A DNA stretch of 64,000 bases from Pteria penguin (taxonomy: Eukaryota; Mollusca; Bivalvia; Pterioida; Pteriidae). Of the stretch, positions 54,401 to 63,973 are shown piece by piece (the stretch's first letter is position 1; every line of letters starts with the position of its first letter). The notes under the pieces were generated by a model, which saw nothing but the letters and a program-made list of their open reading frames with translations, was not told the DNA's origin and ran no database searches. The translations under genes were made by a program, and so were the position numbers. The DNA lies in the NCBI GenBank assembly GCA_035048485.1, contig CM068584.1:67270179-67334178 (forward strand). Reading direction: 5' to 3'.

Positions 54401-57400
54401 TTCACAAAAGAGTGGGCAAGCCTCACACCTAATCTCTTCATCGTTTAGTCAATCAATTTTATCATTTCTGGACAGAAAAAATTTGATCGTATAAAATTGA
54501 TTGTATAAAATTTCATTTGTATGCCTGACTTTTATTTGATTTTTAACTCATTAAGTTACAAATGTTAATTTGTTTACTAATTTCACAAGCAATAAACACA
54601 TTTACGCTTCTTTTTTTTTTGTTCTGAAATGGCATATCAGTCAATCACAATGGCATATCAGTCAATCACAATAGCATATCAGTCAATCACTATAGCATAT
54701 CAGTCAATCACAATGGCATATCAGTCAATCACAATGGAATATCAGTCAATCACAATGGCATATCAGTCAATCACAATAGCATATCAGTCAATCACAATGG
54801 CATATCAGTCAATCACAATAGCATATCAGTCAATCACTATAGCATATCAGTCAATCACAATAGCATATCAGTCAATCACTATAGCATATCAGTCAATCAC
54901 TATAGCATATCAGTCAATCACAATAGCATATCAGTCAATCACTATAGCATATCAGTCAATCACAATAGCATATCAGTCAATCACAATGGCATATCAGTCA
55001 ATCACAATAGCATATCAGTCAATCACAATGGCATATCAGTCAATCACAATAGCATATCAGTCAATCACTATAGCATATCAGTCAATCACAATGGCATATC
55101 AGTCAGTCACAATAGCATATCAGTCAATCACTATGGCATATCAGTCAATCACTATAGAAGTAAGTACTTTGAATTTTGTGTGAATCTCATCTAATTTTGA
55201 CACGGAATGTCAGGTTTCATTATTCATTTCTACAAAATTATATTTATTTGTCTAAACATTCCCAAGCATTGGTTTATGGCTTCGTTCATATATCAAAACA
55301 ATTACCAGAACTGCCTGGTATCAACTTCTCTTGAGAATTCTCGTGTGTCACTGAATGACGATACTTCCCAACCCTATTGATCCCCTTAAATGATATTCAC
55401 AGGCTCATCTAACATTTGATGTATACAATATTTTAAATTACCTGAAGTTAAGTGTCCCATCAATATATATAATTATCAAACTATTACTTGCTGATCATGC
55501 AGTCAACTTATTGTATTAAGGAGATATAAGATGTCAGTTATTGAATACTATGATTTACAAATGATCATTAATAGTGAGTTGTCTTTCTTTGGTAGGGGCT
55601 CCAAATTAGTAACATCCAGTGGTGACACTACAGTCAAAATCTGGGATTTCTCAAAAGCAGAATGTGTACACACCTTCACGGATCACACTCATGCAGGTAA
55701 ATGTCACTACACAAGTGTTACACGTATTAAACACATTCAGATATTGGACATAGTTATACGTAAATCTCTTGTACATACTGGTAAATATGTCAGCTTAATT
55801 TCACAAACTAAAAAACTGATACAGTCTGATGAAATGTCAGGTTATATAGTATACAATATTGATCTTCAAGGTTAACTAATCTCATTCAAACTTTGGCTTG
55901 TAACACTTAATGTTTAATAAGGTGTCACTGAGTTTTCAGGATGGGGGGTTCACTTTTTAGATGTTGATATGAAACACACATGCATGGACATCAGCCAGAA
56001 AACGATGTTTACTAATACTTTATTTTTCTGAATAAATATGATGCTATATATGAACTTTTGTTGTCCATTATTACTATAAAACCTGACTATTCTATGTAGT
56101 AGTATAATGGACTTGAAACTGAGGTTCAAGAATAAAGTGATACAATAAAGTGATACATGTATTGTGTACAGTTTCTGATCTTCTTCATGCTCTTATCATG
56201 ATCAGTTATTGAAGTTTAACTTCCATCAATTACCATAACAAAGTTTTAATGTGATCAGGATGAAGATTTTAAAGTGTGAATTTATTTGCAGTGTGGGGCT
56301 GTACATGGCATTCTTGTGGTGACTTTGTGGCGTCCTGTTCCATGGATAACACCAGTAAAGTGTGGGACCTTCACAGCCTACGGTGTCGTTACACACTACG
56401 AGGTCATGCAGATAGCGTCAACAGTATAGAGTTCCTACCCTTCTCCAACACACTACTTACCAGTTCAGCTGACAAAACACTATCACTGTGGGATGCAAGA
56501 ACAGTGAGTGATCTGTCAGAACCCAATCTTCTATAATTACCAAATACCAAGATATTATTTCACTTCTATAGATAAGGCACATTCCAGTGTCTATCCTGTT
56601 ATGTAAATTTTACTTACCCATAAGACAGGACATCAACAAGCTGTTAGGTGGGCTTGAACATTTCCGCCTAATATACAACTTATTGAGCTACACAGACTCT
56701 TTATTTTTATAATAAGTCAGTAACAAACTTATAACACATAATCAGTATACATTTACTGCAAGAAATTGACACAGAACCTTGTTATAATATAAACTTCAGT
56801 TGCTTGTTTTTGAATTTAAACTTTAAAGTCATCATTCTAAATCTTAGCTTGTTTGGCATCTTAGGTAAGGGCAATATCTGAAGCACTCCATCCCTGAGTA
56901 CAGTAACAGTTATATAAATGTAGAGAAAACATACTCCTAGTCCGTGGAGAGTTGTCATGCCACTGATACAAAACATACTCCTAGTCTGTGGAGATTTGTC
57001 ATGCCACTGTTACAAAACATACTCCTAGTCCGTGGAGAGTTGTCATGCCACTGTTACAAAACATACTCCTAGTCTGTGGGGAGTTGTCATGCCACTGTTA
57101 CAAAACATACTCCTAGTCTGTGGAGAGTTGTCATGCCACTGTTACAAAACATACTCCTAGTCTGTGGGGAGTTGTCATGCCACTGTTACAAAACATACTC
57201 CTAGTCTGTGGAGATTTGTCATGCCACTGTTACAAAACATACTCCTAGTCTGTGGAGATTTGTCATGCCACTGTTACAAAACATACTCCTAGTCCGTGGA
57301 GAGTTGTCATGCCACTGTTACACGTGTGTTTGTTTCTTCATGTCTCTAATGTGAGAGAGCTTTCACACTCCACCTCCAACATGACAAAGTCGAGCCTCAG

Positions 57401-60400
57401 TTTTTTAATGTCTCATCTGACGAGATAGACACTAAGTGACCACCAGCTGGACTCTAACCCCTAATCTCTGTCATGAAGTACTCAATGAGTTATGACAGCT
57501 CTTATCATATGTAGCCAGAGGAATTGTTACTATAATTAAAAAAAAACATCATTGCAGTTGTTGATTTATATTTGCCATGGCTATTATTGGTTTAAAAAAA
57601 GATCAGTGCTCTTGGAACCAGATCACAGAAGAATGAATAAAGGTTTTAAGTCTATATTTTTTAATACAATTTCTTGGTTTTTATTTTCAGGGATTGTGCG
57701 CTCAGACTTTCTATGGACACATGCATTCAGTTAACAACTGTACATTTAACCTAAAGGTAAGCTAGTAATGCAAAATACTTTGTTTGCCTTCTTACTTTAA
57801 TCTGGAGAAAATTAAGTTGTACAGAAAACAGAGACAGAATTTTTAATTTTTTGCTCACTTACTTGTCAATTTAGCTTTCGTGTCATAGAGATTATTGGCA
57901 GGAACGTGATCGAGACCCTTCAGACAAAAGGAGACCAGGAAATGATGTCATAATACATGTATATGAATTGATATCATAGAGATCAGCAATTTTTCACAAT
58001 ATTTTTGACAAAACAAGAACTAAAACTTCATGCCTCTGTGTATGATGTGTCCTCCTTACTTGAGGTTTAAGACAAAACAAGAGCTAAAATTTTTCTGCAT
58101 CTGTGCATGATGCATCTTTCTTCCTTCCATAATGTGTCAGCCAGGTTTTAGAAATGGTTGTTAATTGAGTTGTTGAGTAATGTTTTATCTTTTCATGTCT
58201 GGCAGTACATACATCATAGAATTATATAACACATATGTATTTCCAGGTATTTCCAATGATGAAGTCTGGCAGAATATAAAACAAAATAATATACTTTAGA
58301 ATCCTCCATTAGAGTAGGAGGTAATAATGAATAACAAAAAACACTGTATCCATGAATGTTAGGCCACATGGCTTTTATCTAGTGGTCCTTCAGAAGTATA
58401 GAGTACTGTAGTATAGAGTGTATTTATCAAAGCAATAGTAAAGTGTAAAGTAAATGAAATTCAGTATCATCTCTTGCTCTATAATGTGGTTTTTATCCAC
58501 TAGGGTGATACGGTGGCCTCCTGCGACTCCTATGGTGTGGTCAAGTTGTGGGATGTGCGTGCTGTGGCTCCAATGGTCACATTTGAAGTGGGACCACATC
58601 CAACCAACCGTGTGGCCTTTGACCCAACAGGTAAGTTTTGACCTCAGTTACTGCCATCACCATTCTTATATGAAGATCTCAGCAGGCAGTCTGTATGATT
58701 TTATACAGATAACCTATCTGTTTCTGTCAGAATTTGAAAGTCCTGACCTTGTTTGTTCAGATATTGATTATTTTGTTCCACACCCAGATTATTTCCCTTA
58801 CATGATGATACTTCTTTGGAGCAAGGTCTCAAAATTTTTTGTTCTTTGCAAAGGACAACCTGAAGTAGTAAGTGATCATTCCAATGTATACCATAACACA
58901 GACTCTCTGCTTATATTGTCTCATTCAGAGATATTGTCTCATTCAGAGATATTGTCTCATCTAGAGACATACAAGGAAACTGGAGATGATGAATATCTCA
59001 CGAAAATCCTTCCCAACCACCTAGCCTCAAACTGTGGTCATCAGAAATCTGCTGTCTGGTCATAGTCCCTCTCTTCAAAAATTTCTCTTTATACATGTAT
59101 ATTAACAAATTTATTATTTGGGGTAAAAATGCAAAAACTCTCTGTTCAGATATATTTTGTTGTACCTCCTCTGTACAGTTTCCAAAGAAAAAGTGTATTA
59201 ATTACAAAAATATAGTGAATGTAAATTTTAGATAGGACTTTTCATATAGCAAATGAACTTTAGGTAAGCATCTTTACACTATTTCTTCATGTCTGCCATG
59301 TCTACCATGTCTACCATTACTCCATAGATGACTTTATCATCCTTATTGTCTTCATTGTCCTAATTGTCTTCATAATCTTTATTTTATTATTATCATAGAT
59401 AAGGATGGCACAGGTAAAAAATACAATTCTCAGATCCATGCTATCCTGACTTAATGAATTCCCTAAAATATACCTATCAGGAATTCTTTGTAACCATTCC
59501 CTGACCATAAATATCCTGATTTTCAATTCACTGATTTAGTTTAAAACATATTGGCATAATCTGTCTTCATATGTAAACAATAACATTACACCCTCCCCAC
59601 CATAATGCTATTAATATGAACCCTCCTACCTTTCTACAGACCTTAATGTCAATAAGTTGAATTATCTGCCCTTATCATTAAGGTAATCTGTGGAAGTTGA
59701 AATGAATTGTGTAATGACTGCTTATTAATCTCCTACCATAAAATCCAGAAAAAACTATAGGTTTCCATTCCGTGTGTTTGTTGGTCTTTCTGTCCATCTT
59801 TCTATCCGTATTTCTGTTTGTTTGAGACACTTTGGTTTTATGGACTGGTTTTTTTAGCTCACCTGAGCCAAAGGCTCAAGTAAGCTATAGTCATAGTGCG
59901 CCGTCCGTTGTCCGTCGTCGTCGTCGTCGTCCGTCGTTAACTTTTTCACATTTTCGACTTCTTCTCTGGAACTACATTGCAGATTTGGATCAAACTTTGT
60001 GTAAATGATGTACTCAAGGTCCCCTACTAAAATTGTGTTCGGGATCCAGATTCCCTCAGGGGTGGATCCAGGGCGGGACCAAAAGTGTCCAAAAGGGTAC
60101 CCCTCTTCAAACATCTTCTTCTCCAGAACCAGTACATAAATGGGGAAACTAATTGCATTTCAACAATCTATAAAGATGGGTTATTAAAAATTGTGTTCGG
60201 GGTTAAGATCCGTCAAATAGAAATTTACGCTTTTTTGACGTGTTTCTGGACTTACTCATTTCAATGAAGAAAAGTGTCATGTTTTTCAGTTAATTGATAT
60301 TAATGATTTCTTAATGACTATTTTGATCATAATTGTGGTAAGGAATATTATTGTAAAAGAATTTTGTCATTATCTCAATTTTTGGATTTTTTATGAATTT

Positions 60401-63400
60401 TTTAAGACTTCCAAAAAAAAGGGGGGGGTTGGGGGGGGGGGGTTGGCCATTTTTCACATTTTCAACTTTTTCTACGAAACCACATGAAAGATTTTAATGA
60501 AACATGGAATACATGAAGTACTAAAAGTCCTCTATCAATTTGTTAAATTTCATCCAAATTGGTTAACAGATAATGCCACCATGTCTAAAAAGTAGGTCTC
60601 ACAATGGTACATATAATACTTGGTAATTGAAATATGTAGAGTAGCGGATCAAATCCAGCTGTGGTCAAAAACATTTTTTTTTTTACATATCTAAATAAGT
60701 TTTTAGATGTTTCTTAACATTCAACATATGAAATTAGGAATTTTACGTTTAAGACTTCCAAAAAAAAAAAAGGGGGGTGGCCATTTTTCACATTTTCAAC
60801 TTTTTCTACAAAACTGTTTGGAACTACATTGCAGATTTGGATCAAACTTTGTGTAAATGATGTACTCAAGGTCCCCTACTAAAATTGTGTTCGGGATCCA
60901 GATTCCCTCAGGGGTGGATCCAGGGCGGGACCAAAAGTGTCCAAAAGGGTACCCCTCTTCAAACATCTTCTTCTCCAGAACCAGTACATAAATGGGGAAA
61001 CTAATTGCATTTCAACAATCTATAAAGATGGGTTTTTAAAAATTGTGTTCGGGGTTAAGATCCGTCAAATAGAAATTTACGCTTTTTTGACGTGTTTCTG
61101 GACTTACTCATTTCAATGAAGAAAAGTGTCATGTTTTTCAGTTAATTGATATTGATGATTTCTTAATGACTATTTCGATCATAATTGCGGTAAGGAATAT
61201 TATTGTAAAAGAATTTTGTCATTATCTCAATTTTTGGATTTTTTATGAATTTTTTAAGACTTCCAAAAAAAAAAGGGGGGGGGGGGGGGGGGGGTTTGGC
61301 CATTTTTCACATTTTCAACTTTTTCTACAAAACCACATGAAAGATTTTAATGAAACATGGAATACATGAAGTACTAAAAGTCCTCTATCAATTTGTTAAA
61401 TTTCATCCAAATTGGTTAACAGATAATGCCACCATGTCTAAAAAGTAGGTCTCACAATGGTACATATACCACTTGGTAATTGAAATATGGAGAGTAGCGG
61501 TTCAAATCCAGCTGTGGTCAAAAAAATTTTTTTTTTTTTTACACATCTAAATAAGTTTTTAGATGTTTCTCAACACTCAACATATGAAATTAGGAATTTT
61601 ACGTTTAAGACTTCCAAAAAATAAAAGGGGGGGGGGGGGGGGATTGGCCATTTTTCACATTTTCAACTTTTTCTACAAAACTGTTTGAAGGATTTTAATA
61701 AATCTTGGTAGAAATAAGTCACTTATGATCCTCTTCAAATTCTGTTGTTTTCGTCCAGACCTCTGTACAGGTGGCGCCACCATAGTCAAAAGTAGGTCAC
61801 AAAAGAGTTCCCTCCTTTAACAATATTCTTTTTCATACGGGCTGTATACAGAGACAAACAGAATGTATAGAAATGATCTAGAGGGATGAGTGAAGACGTA
61901 TTGTCATTTTGGTTCCCTTCCAAAATCAAATTTTAGAATTTTTTTTCGACATTTCTTTGAACTTGGTGATTCAATGCAGAAAAAAAAGTGTCATATTTCC
62001 TAGTTAATTGATAATGATGATTTCTTATGGACTATTGTGATCATAATTATGGTAAGGATTGTTACTTTGAAAGAATTTTGTCAATATCTCAATTTTTGGA
62101 TTTTCTATGAATTTTTTAAGACTTCCAAATGAGGGTGTGTAGGAACAATTCAATCACATTTTTCACTTCTGCTGTTATACCACATGAAAGATTTTAATGA
62201 AACATGGAATACATGAAGTACTAAAGGTCCTCTATCAATTTGGTAAATTTCATCCAAATTGGTTAACAGATAATGCCACTATGTCTGAAAAGCAGTTCTC
62301 ACAATGGTACATATACCACTTGGTAATTGAAATATGGAGAAATTTTTTTTTTCATTTCTTTACACATCTAAATAAGTTTTTAGATGTTTCTCAACACTCA
62401 ACATATGAAATTAGGCAATTTTAAGTTAGATCTGGACAATATTTGAAACAGTTGTTGTTCATGACCCAGACTTGAAATCAGTCAACAAAAGGCCCCACCT
62501 AAAGAAAATGACTAACTTGTTGCCCTGAATGACTTCTTGCAGAGACAAAGGAAATGCTTAATATCAAAATCACCTGAATGGATGTGCAAAAAAGTGTTGT
62601 TTTTTATTCTAGCCTGAAATAAAATTTGACATATTTTCCACATCTGTTGACTTAGTCACATTAATGCAAAAATAAATGAATTCTTCCTTCATGCATGACT
62701 GATCATCTAGGTACTCAGGTGAGCGATATAGGCCCACTTGGGCCTCTTGTTTAACCATTGAAGTTATTGGCTTGAAATTTGGTATGTAGCTTTGTGTCAA
62801 TGAGTTACAGATTGAGTTTGAGTGTGGTCATGACTGACCTACTTTTAGAAAGTGTTACCGTCCTTGGACTTTATTAGTAAATTTCATGGATTTCCCCGTT
62901 ATGGAAACCAATGGGGGACATGTATTGCTTTATTTATACTCACTATGCGTGTTATGCTTACTTTTCTACTATACATGGTGACAGATGATACATCATTGAG
63001 CAGTCACTTATATATACCTCACTAAGATATGCAGAAAGTGAGACAATACACCAATCCACTTCCGTCTAATGTCAAGCACTTTAACGCAAAATAGACTATG
63101 ATGACGTCACGCATGGTTGGACAAGTCAAACATTTGATTATGATGTCAAAAGCATAACAATTAAAAGTCCGCTAAACATCACTTTCTGTACTGAAAAGTG
63201 GATCAGTGTATTGTTATTGAGGATAGATAGATCACCAACTGAAATGTTCTACATTGAGAGTAGATTGTTATAGGTGATGTTATAGGTGATGTTATAAGGA
63301 TATTTCCCATAATATGACATTTCCCTGTTTGAAAGAAATTTTAATTAAAAGAAATCGTTACACCAAAACATATATACATGTATAGTCCATTTTGTAAATT

Positions 63401-63973
63401 CTATAAGGGTTGTGTAGTGCTGAACTCTGAAGTCCATGACTTACAGGACTTGCAAACATAATGTGCTGTTAAATGAGATCTTAGAATAAGTACATGTATC
63501 AATTACAATTGTTGTAGATCCATTGCAGTCAAATCCTAAAATCAACATAAGAATTTTCTGAGAAAGAAAGTAATATTGTCACTGTGATTCTTAGAAGAAT
63601 ATACAGCCAGCAATATTGATCCTATGTATACAGTTCATGCCATCCATACACATGTACATTATACAGGATTGTACCTGCTGATGATCCTGTAGCCTGATCC
63701 TGTGCTTGTGAATTCACAAGAGTTTATCCTGTATTGAGTACAAGTTTACGTTTTACAGGAATGTGTTAGGGGTTGATCGTGTAGTGAATTTATACAAATT
63801 TAACAAGAGCTGATCTTGTATTATAACCCTCAGTGTTACATGTTTTACTGGCATTGATCATATAATGATATGCGTTAGATACATATATACCCTTTCTACA
63901 TTGACCAGGAGCTGTACTAGCTGTGGCCAGTAATGATAGTACAATAAAGATGTATGAAGTGGCCAACGGAAGG
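42441..63973 (+). CDS. SPAG16: SPAG16/PF20 axonemal central-apparatus WD-repeat protein, 15 exons, 3' end outside window
   Basis: Fifteen exons with GT-AG borders join in frame to 584 residues from ATG; the family is about 600-630. Residues 1-63 are acidic with an EYQYEEVPLDEEF block. Residues 78-106 (VVDDFVRNFLVRMGM...LDSFQTEWYEL) are LisH-like. About 135-245 is charged coiled coil with KERDYHRMHHKRVVQEKN, the PF20 signature. From about 335 six WD repeats follow, ending WKMWSV, VKIWDF, SKVWDL, LSLWDA, VKLWDV and IKMYEV. Family knowledge: PF20/SPAG16 sits on the central pair of motile cilia and flagella and is needed for motility. One WD blade or part of it should follow the right edge. Recognition rests on motifs across the whole length. 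Confidence 0.96.
42484..44700 (+). other. SPAG16 intron 1, left part
   Basis: About 42930-43230 is full of CCATTGA and CCAGTTAT motifs. A G run of about 10 is at 43302. At 44410-44679 a 89-codon + frame (KALSHKCKLRVIARILPYGL) looks protein-like but matches nothing I recognise and lacks clear splice sites. Confidence 0.45.
44752..44892. mobile_element. Short hAT-like MITE
   Basis: GGTGGCGGATCCAGGATG at the left is mirrored by CTTCTAAATCCGCCACTG at the right, with G-rich and C-rich sub-ends. CAGTGGCGGATC-type ends are typical of hAT MITEs. No clean 8-bp target duplication is visible. Confidence 0.6.
45690..46000. repeat. CAATGG-rich degenerate region, reverse-complement style of 42.93-43.23 kb
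   Basis: It contains repeated TTTCAATGG, AAAACTGGA and AATAACTG motifs. TGGTATTTCAATG here is the reverse complement of CATTGAAATACCA at about 43078. The two regions could be arms of a degraded element about 3 kb long. Confidence 0.4.
46080..46509. mobile_element. Palindromic MITE with TA flanks
   Basis: The left end CTGTTCGCGCCACTCAC faces GTGAGTGGCGCGGACAG on the right, each next to TA. The arms pair over most of about 200 bp each (AAATCTGGATTTTCA, GATAGGGCGTTTTC, TTGACGTGACGTCGCC and their complements). TA target and TIRs suggest a Tc1/mariner-type origin. No coding capacity. Confidence 0.85.
46510..47405 (+). other. SPAG16 intron 1, right part
   Basis: Nothing recognised. TTTGGTTGTCC-type repeats are absent. 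Confidence 0.45.
47406..47483 (+). CDS. SPAG16: SPAG16 exon 2
   Basis: It follows TGTTAACAG and ends CAAG/GTAAAT. It encodes EQITVDSDDEYQYEEVPLDE, the acidic N-terminal block. Confidence 0.93.
47893..47960 (+). CDS. SPAG16: SPAG16 exon 3
   Basis: It follows GCATTTAG and ends CAACA/GTAAGT in phase 0. It encodes EEDLDIAVRTIREAEEDVLA, strongly conserved in the family. Confidence 0.93.
48156..48280 (+). CDS. SPAG16: SPAG16 exon 4: LisH-like segment
   Basis: It follows TTTACATAG and ends AATG/GTAAAT in phase 2. It encodes RPEVVDDFVRNFLVRMGMNR and LDSFQTE, a LisH-like dimerisation helix pair. Confidence 0.95.
48784..48921 (+). CDS. SPAG16: SPAG16 exon 5
   Basis: It follows TTCATCAG and ends GCAAT/GTAAGT. 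It encodes YELQQRGLL, DVGVVPDIYSRNQ and the start of the coiled coil. Confidence 0.94.
48922..49745 (+). other. SPAG16 intron 5
   Basis: No repeat or coding feature recognised. Confidence 0.5.
49746..49853 (+). CDS. SPAG16: SPAG16 exon 6: coiled-coil core
   Basis: It follows TTGTTATTAG and ends AAAAG/GTCAGT. It encodes KLRKERDYHRMHHKRVVQEK, a near-invariant PF20 family block. Confidence 0.96.
50033..50250 (+). repeat. Interspersed repeat X, uninterrupted copy
   Basis: It contains TAGGTTTCCACTCCATCTGT, GAGACACTTTGGTTTTCC, TTTGAAATTTGGTATATAGC and GGGGGATATGTATTGCT. The same sequence at 59755-62935 is split by element copy 3, so this copy shows the empty site. Confidence 0.75.
50311..50504 (+). 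CDS. SPAG16: SPAG16 exon 7
   Basis: It follows TTTTATACAG and ends CAAG/GTATCA. It encodes LKRHYAQYEPTLQQLKKKYE and KLEKDRAIGQVSGLQSTL, the end of the coiled coil. Confidence 0.95.
50505..51222 (+). other. SPAG16 intron 7 with CCCACTG/CAGTGGGC motifs
   Basis: About 50905-51110 has several GCCCACTG and CAGTGGGCATT copies in both orientations, with AGTCTGGTGGAACTTAATTT near the start and TTCCACCCGTACTGTA at the end. It forms an imperfect inverted structure and is probably a small MITE. Confidence 0.45.
51223..51371 (+). CDS. SPAG16: SPAG16 exon 8: linker
   Basis: It follows GTATCAG and ends AAAT/GTAGGT in phase 0. It encodes a charged, low-conservation linker with GPTQRLLAQERM. Confidence 0.85.
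51574..52451. mobile_element. Non-autonomous pogo/Tigger-like element, 878 bp
   Basis: The left end CAGTCGAACTTCGATAACTC and the right end, read in reverse, CAGTTGAACTTTGTAACTCA match the CAGT(T/C)GAAC-type ends of pogo-like elements. TA flanks sit at 51572-51573 and 52452-52453. TCGAGTTTT and CTTCGAG motifs repeat near both ends. No transposase remains. Confidence 0.8.
52454..52927 (+). other. SPAG16 intron 8, right part
   Basis: No feature recognised besides AT-rich sequence. Confidence 0.5.
52928..53061 (+). CDS. SPAG16: SPAG16 exon 9: linker and start of WD repeat 1
   Basis: It follows TATTTTGTAG and ends GCAA/GTAGGT. It encodes DTEFPEDLGINPQLA, then RLSNTFQAHSHPIS leading into the first WD blade. 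Confidence 0.93.
53092..53268 (+). mobile_element. tRNA-derived SINE with AATC/AACC tail
   Basis: Head TTGGTGGTTAAGCGCTTGG (A-box region) and GGTTCGATATCC (B box, 53143), then a short body TGGCGATATAACTGAAAAAT and AACGTAAAACACCAATCAAT. The tail type matches the SINE at 12.75-13.02 kb but the head differs. It lies 30 bp after the exon 9 donor. Confidence 0.78.
53269..53980 (+). other. SPAG16 intron 9 remainder
   Basis: Nothing recognised. Confidence 0.5.
53981..54124 (+). CDS. SPAG16: SPAG16 exon 10: WD repeats 1-2
   Basis: It follows TGTGTTTTAG and ends CTTC/GTACGT. It encodes LHPRKQILATTSDDHTWKMW and GEGHTDWVSDCDFHPS, both hallmark PF20 strings. Confidence 0.96.
54628..55160. repeat. 21-bp minisatellite, about 25 copies
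   Basis: CATATCAGTCAATCACAATG/AG units, with ACAATGG, ACAATAG and ACTATAG variants. It is open for its whole length on the + strand as a 7-residue repeat (AYQSIT with I or M). It lies in SPAG16 intron 10. Confidence 0.95.
55596..55696 (+). CDS. SPAG16: SPAG16 exon 11: end of WD repeat 2
   Basis: It follows TCTTTGGTAG and ends GCAG/GTAAAT. It encodes GSKLVTSSGDTTVKIWDFSK and TFTDHTHA. Confidence 0.95.
55697..56291 (+). other. SPAG16 intron 11
   Basis: The exon 11 frame stays open for about 55 codons past the donor, which is chance read-through. No repeats recognised. Confidence 0.5.
56292..56503 (+). CDS. SPAG16: SPAG16 exon 12: WD repeats 3-4
   Basis: It follows TTATTTGCAG and ends AACA/GTGAGT. 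It encodes GDFVASCSMDNTSKVWDL and RGHADSVNSIEFLPFSN, then DKTLSLWDART. Confidence 0.96.
56930..57325. repeat. 44-bp minisatellite, 9 copies
   Basis: Units of AAAACATACTCCTAGTCTGT followed by GGAGAGTTGTCATGCCACTG and TTAC. GCCAC at 56959 and 57003 gives the period. It lies in SPAG16 intron 12. Confidence 0.93.
57691..57756 (+). CDS. SPAG16: SPAG16 exon 13: start of WD repeat 5
   Basis: A 66-bp phase-0 exon between TTATTTTCAG and AAAG/GTAAGC. It encodes GLCAQTFYGHMHSVNNCTFN. Confidence 0.94.
57757..58503 (+). other. SPAG16 intron 13
   Basis: A short motif (ACAAAACAAGA(A/G)CTAAAA) occurs twice near 58010 and 58072. Otherwise nothing recognised. Confidence 0.5.
58504..58630 (+). CDS. SPAG16: SPAG16 exon 14: end of WD repeat 5, start of 6
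   Basis: It follows TTATCCACTAG and ends ACAG/GTAAGT in phase 1. It encodes GDTVASCDSYGVVKLWDVR and PTNRVAFDP. Confidence 0.95.
58631..59750 (+). other. SPAG16 intron 14, left part
   Basis: ATTGTCTCATTCAGAGAT repeats three times at about 58915-58965. TGTCTTCATTGTCCT-type repeats are near 59350. An open frame of about 200 codons here is out of frame with exon 14 and has no family support. Confidence 0.5.
59856..62749 (+). mobile_element. Non-autonomous element copy 3 (Helentron/HINE-like), 2.9 kb, in SPAG16 intron 14
   Basis: It starts AGCTCACCTGAGCC and ends with the CTCAGGTGAGCGATATAGG, GGCCCA/TGGGCC hairpin and CTCTTG. The body contains a tandem duplication of 852 bp (59968-60819 and 60820-61671). 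A11-20 plus G7-20 tracts occur after ACTTCCAAAA. It closely matches copy 2 outside that copy's 145-bp modules. Confidence 0.82.
59968..61671 (+). repeat. 852-bp tandem duplication inside element copy 3
   Basis: GGAACTACATTGCAGATTTG at 59968 recurs at 60820 and the following 850 bp agree closely, differing mainly in the lengths of A and G tracts. Confidence 0.9.
63065..63212 (-). repeat. Dispersed repeat with a TGACGTCA core, inverted copy of 13.75-13.92 kb
   Basis: GATGACGTCACGCATGGTTG, TTGATTATGATGTCAAAAGC and CTAAACATCACTTTCTGTAC are the reverse complement of the block in contactin intron 7, with about 15-20% differences by eye. Confidence 0.65.
63213..63908 (+). other. SPAG16 intron 14, right part
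   Basis: It carries loosely repeated GATCCTGT/GATCTTGT and ATACAGGATTGTACC motifs at about 63660-63830. No coding signal until exon 15. Confidence 0.5.
63909..63973 (+). CDS. SPAG16: SPAG16 exon 15: end of WD repeat 6
   Basis: It follows ACATTGACCAG and ends AAGG/GTAAGT in phase 0. It encodes AVLAVASNDSTIKMYEVANG. The intron before it holds the 2.9-kb element. At least one further exon lies outside the window. Confidence 0.94.

Larger units (their letters stand above)
59755..62935 (+). repeat. Interspersed repeat X, copy split by element copy 3
   Basis: The left part (59755-59855) has ATAGGTTTCCATTCCGTGTG and GAGACACTTTGGTTTT. The right part (62750-62935) has CATTGAAGTTATTGG, TTGAAATTTGGTATGTAGC and GGGGGACATGTATTGCT. 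Together they equal the uninterrupted copy at 50033-50250. Confidence 0.75.

Noticed and set aside
58454..59065. 203-codon + frame near SPAG16 exon 14
   Set aside because: It is a different frame over exon 14 and the following intron. The in-frame exon with WD homology explains the region.
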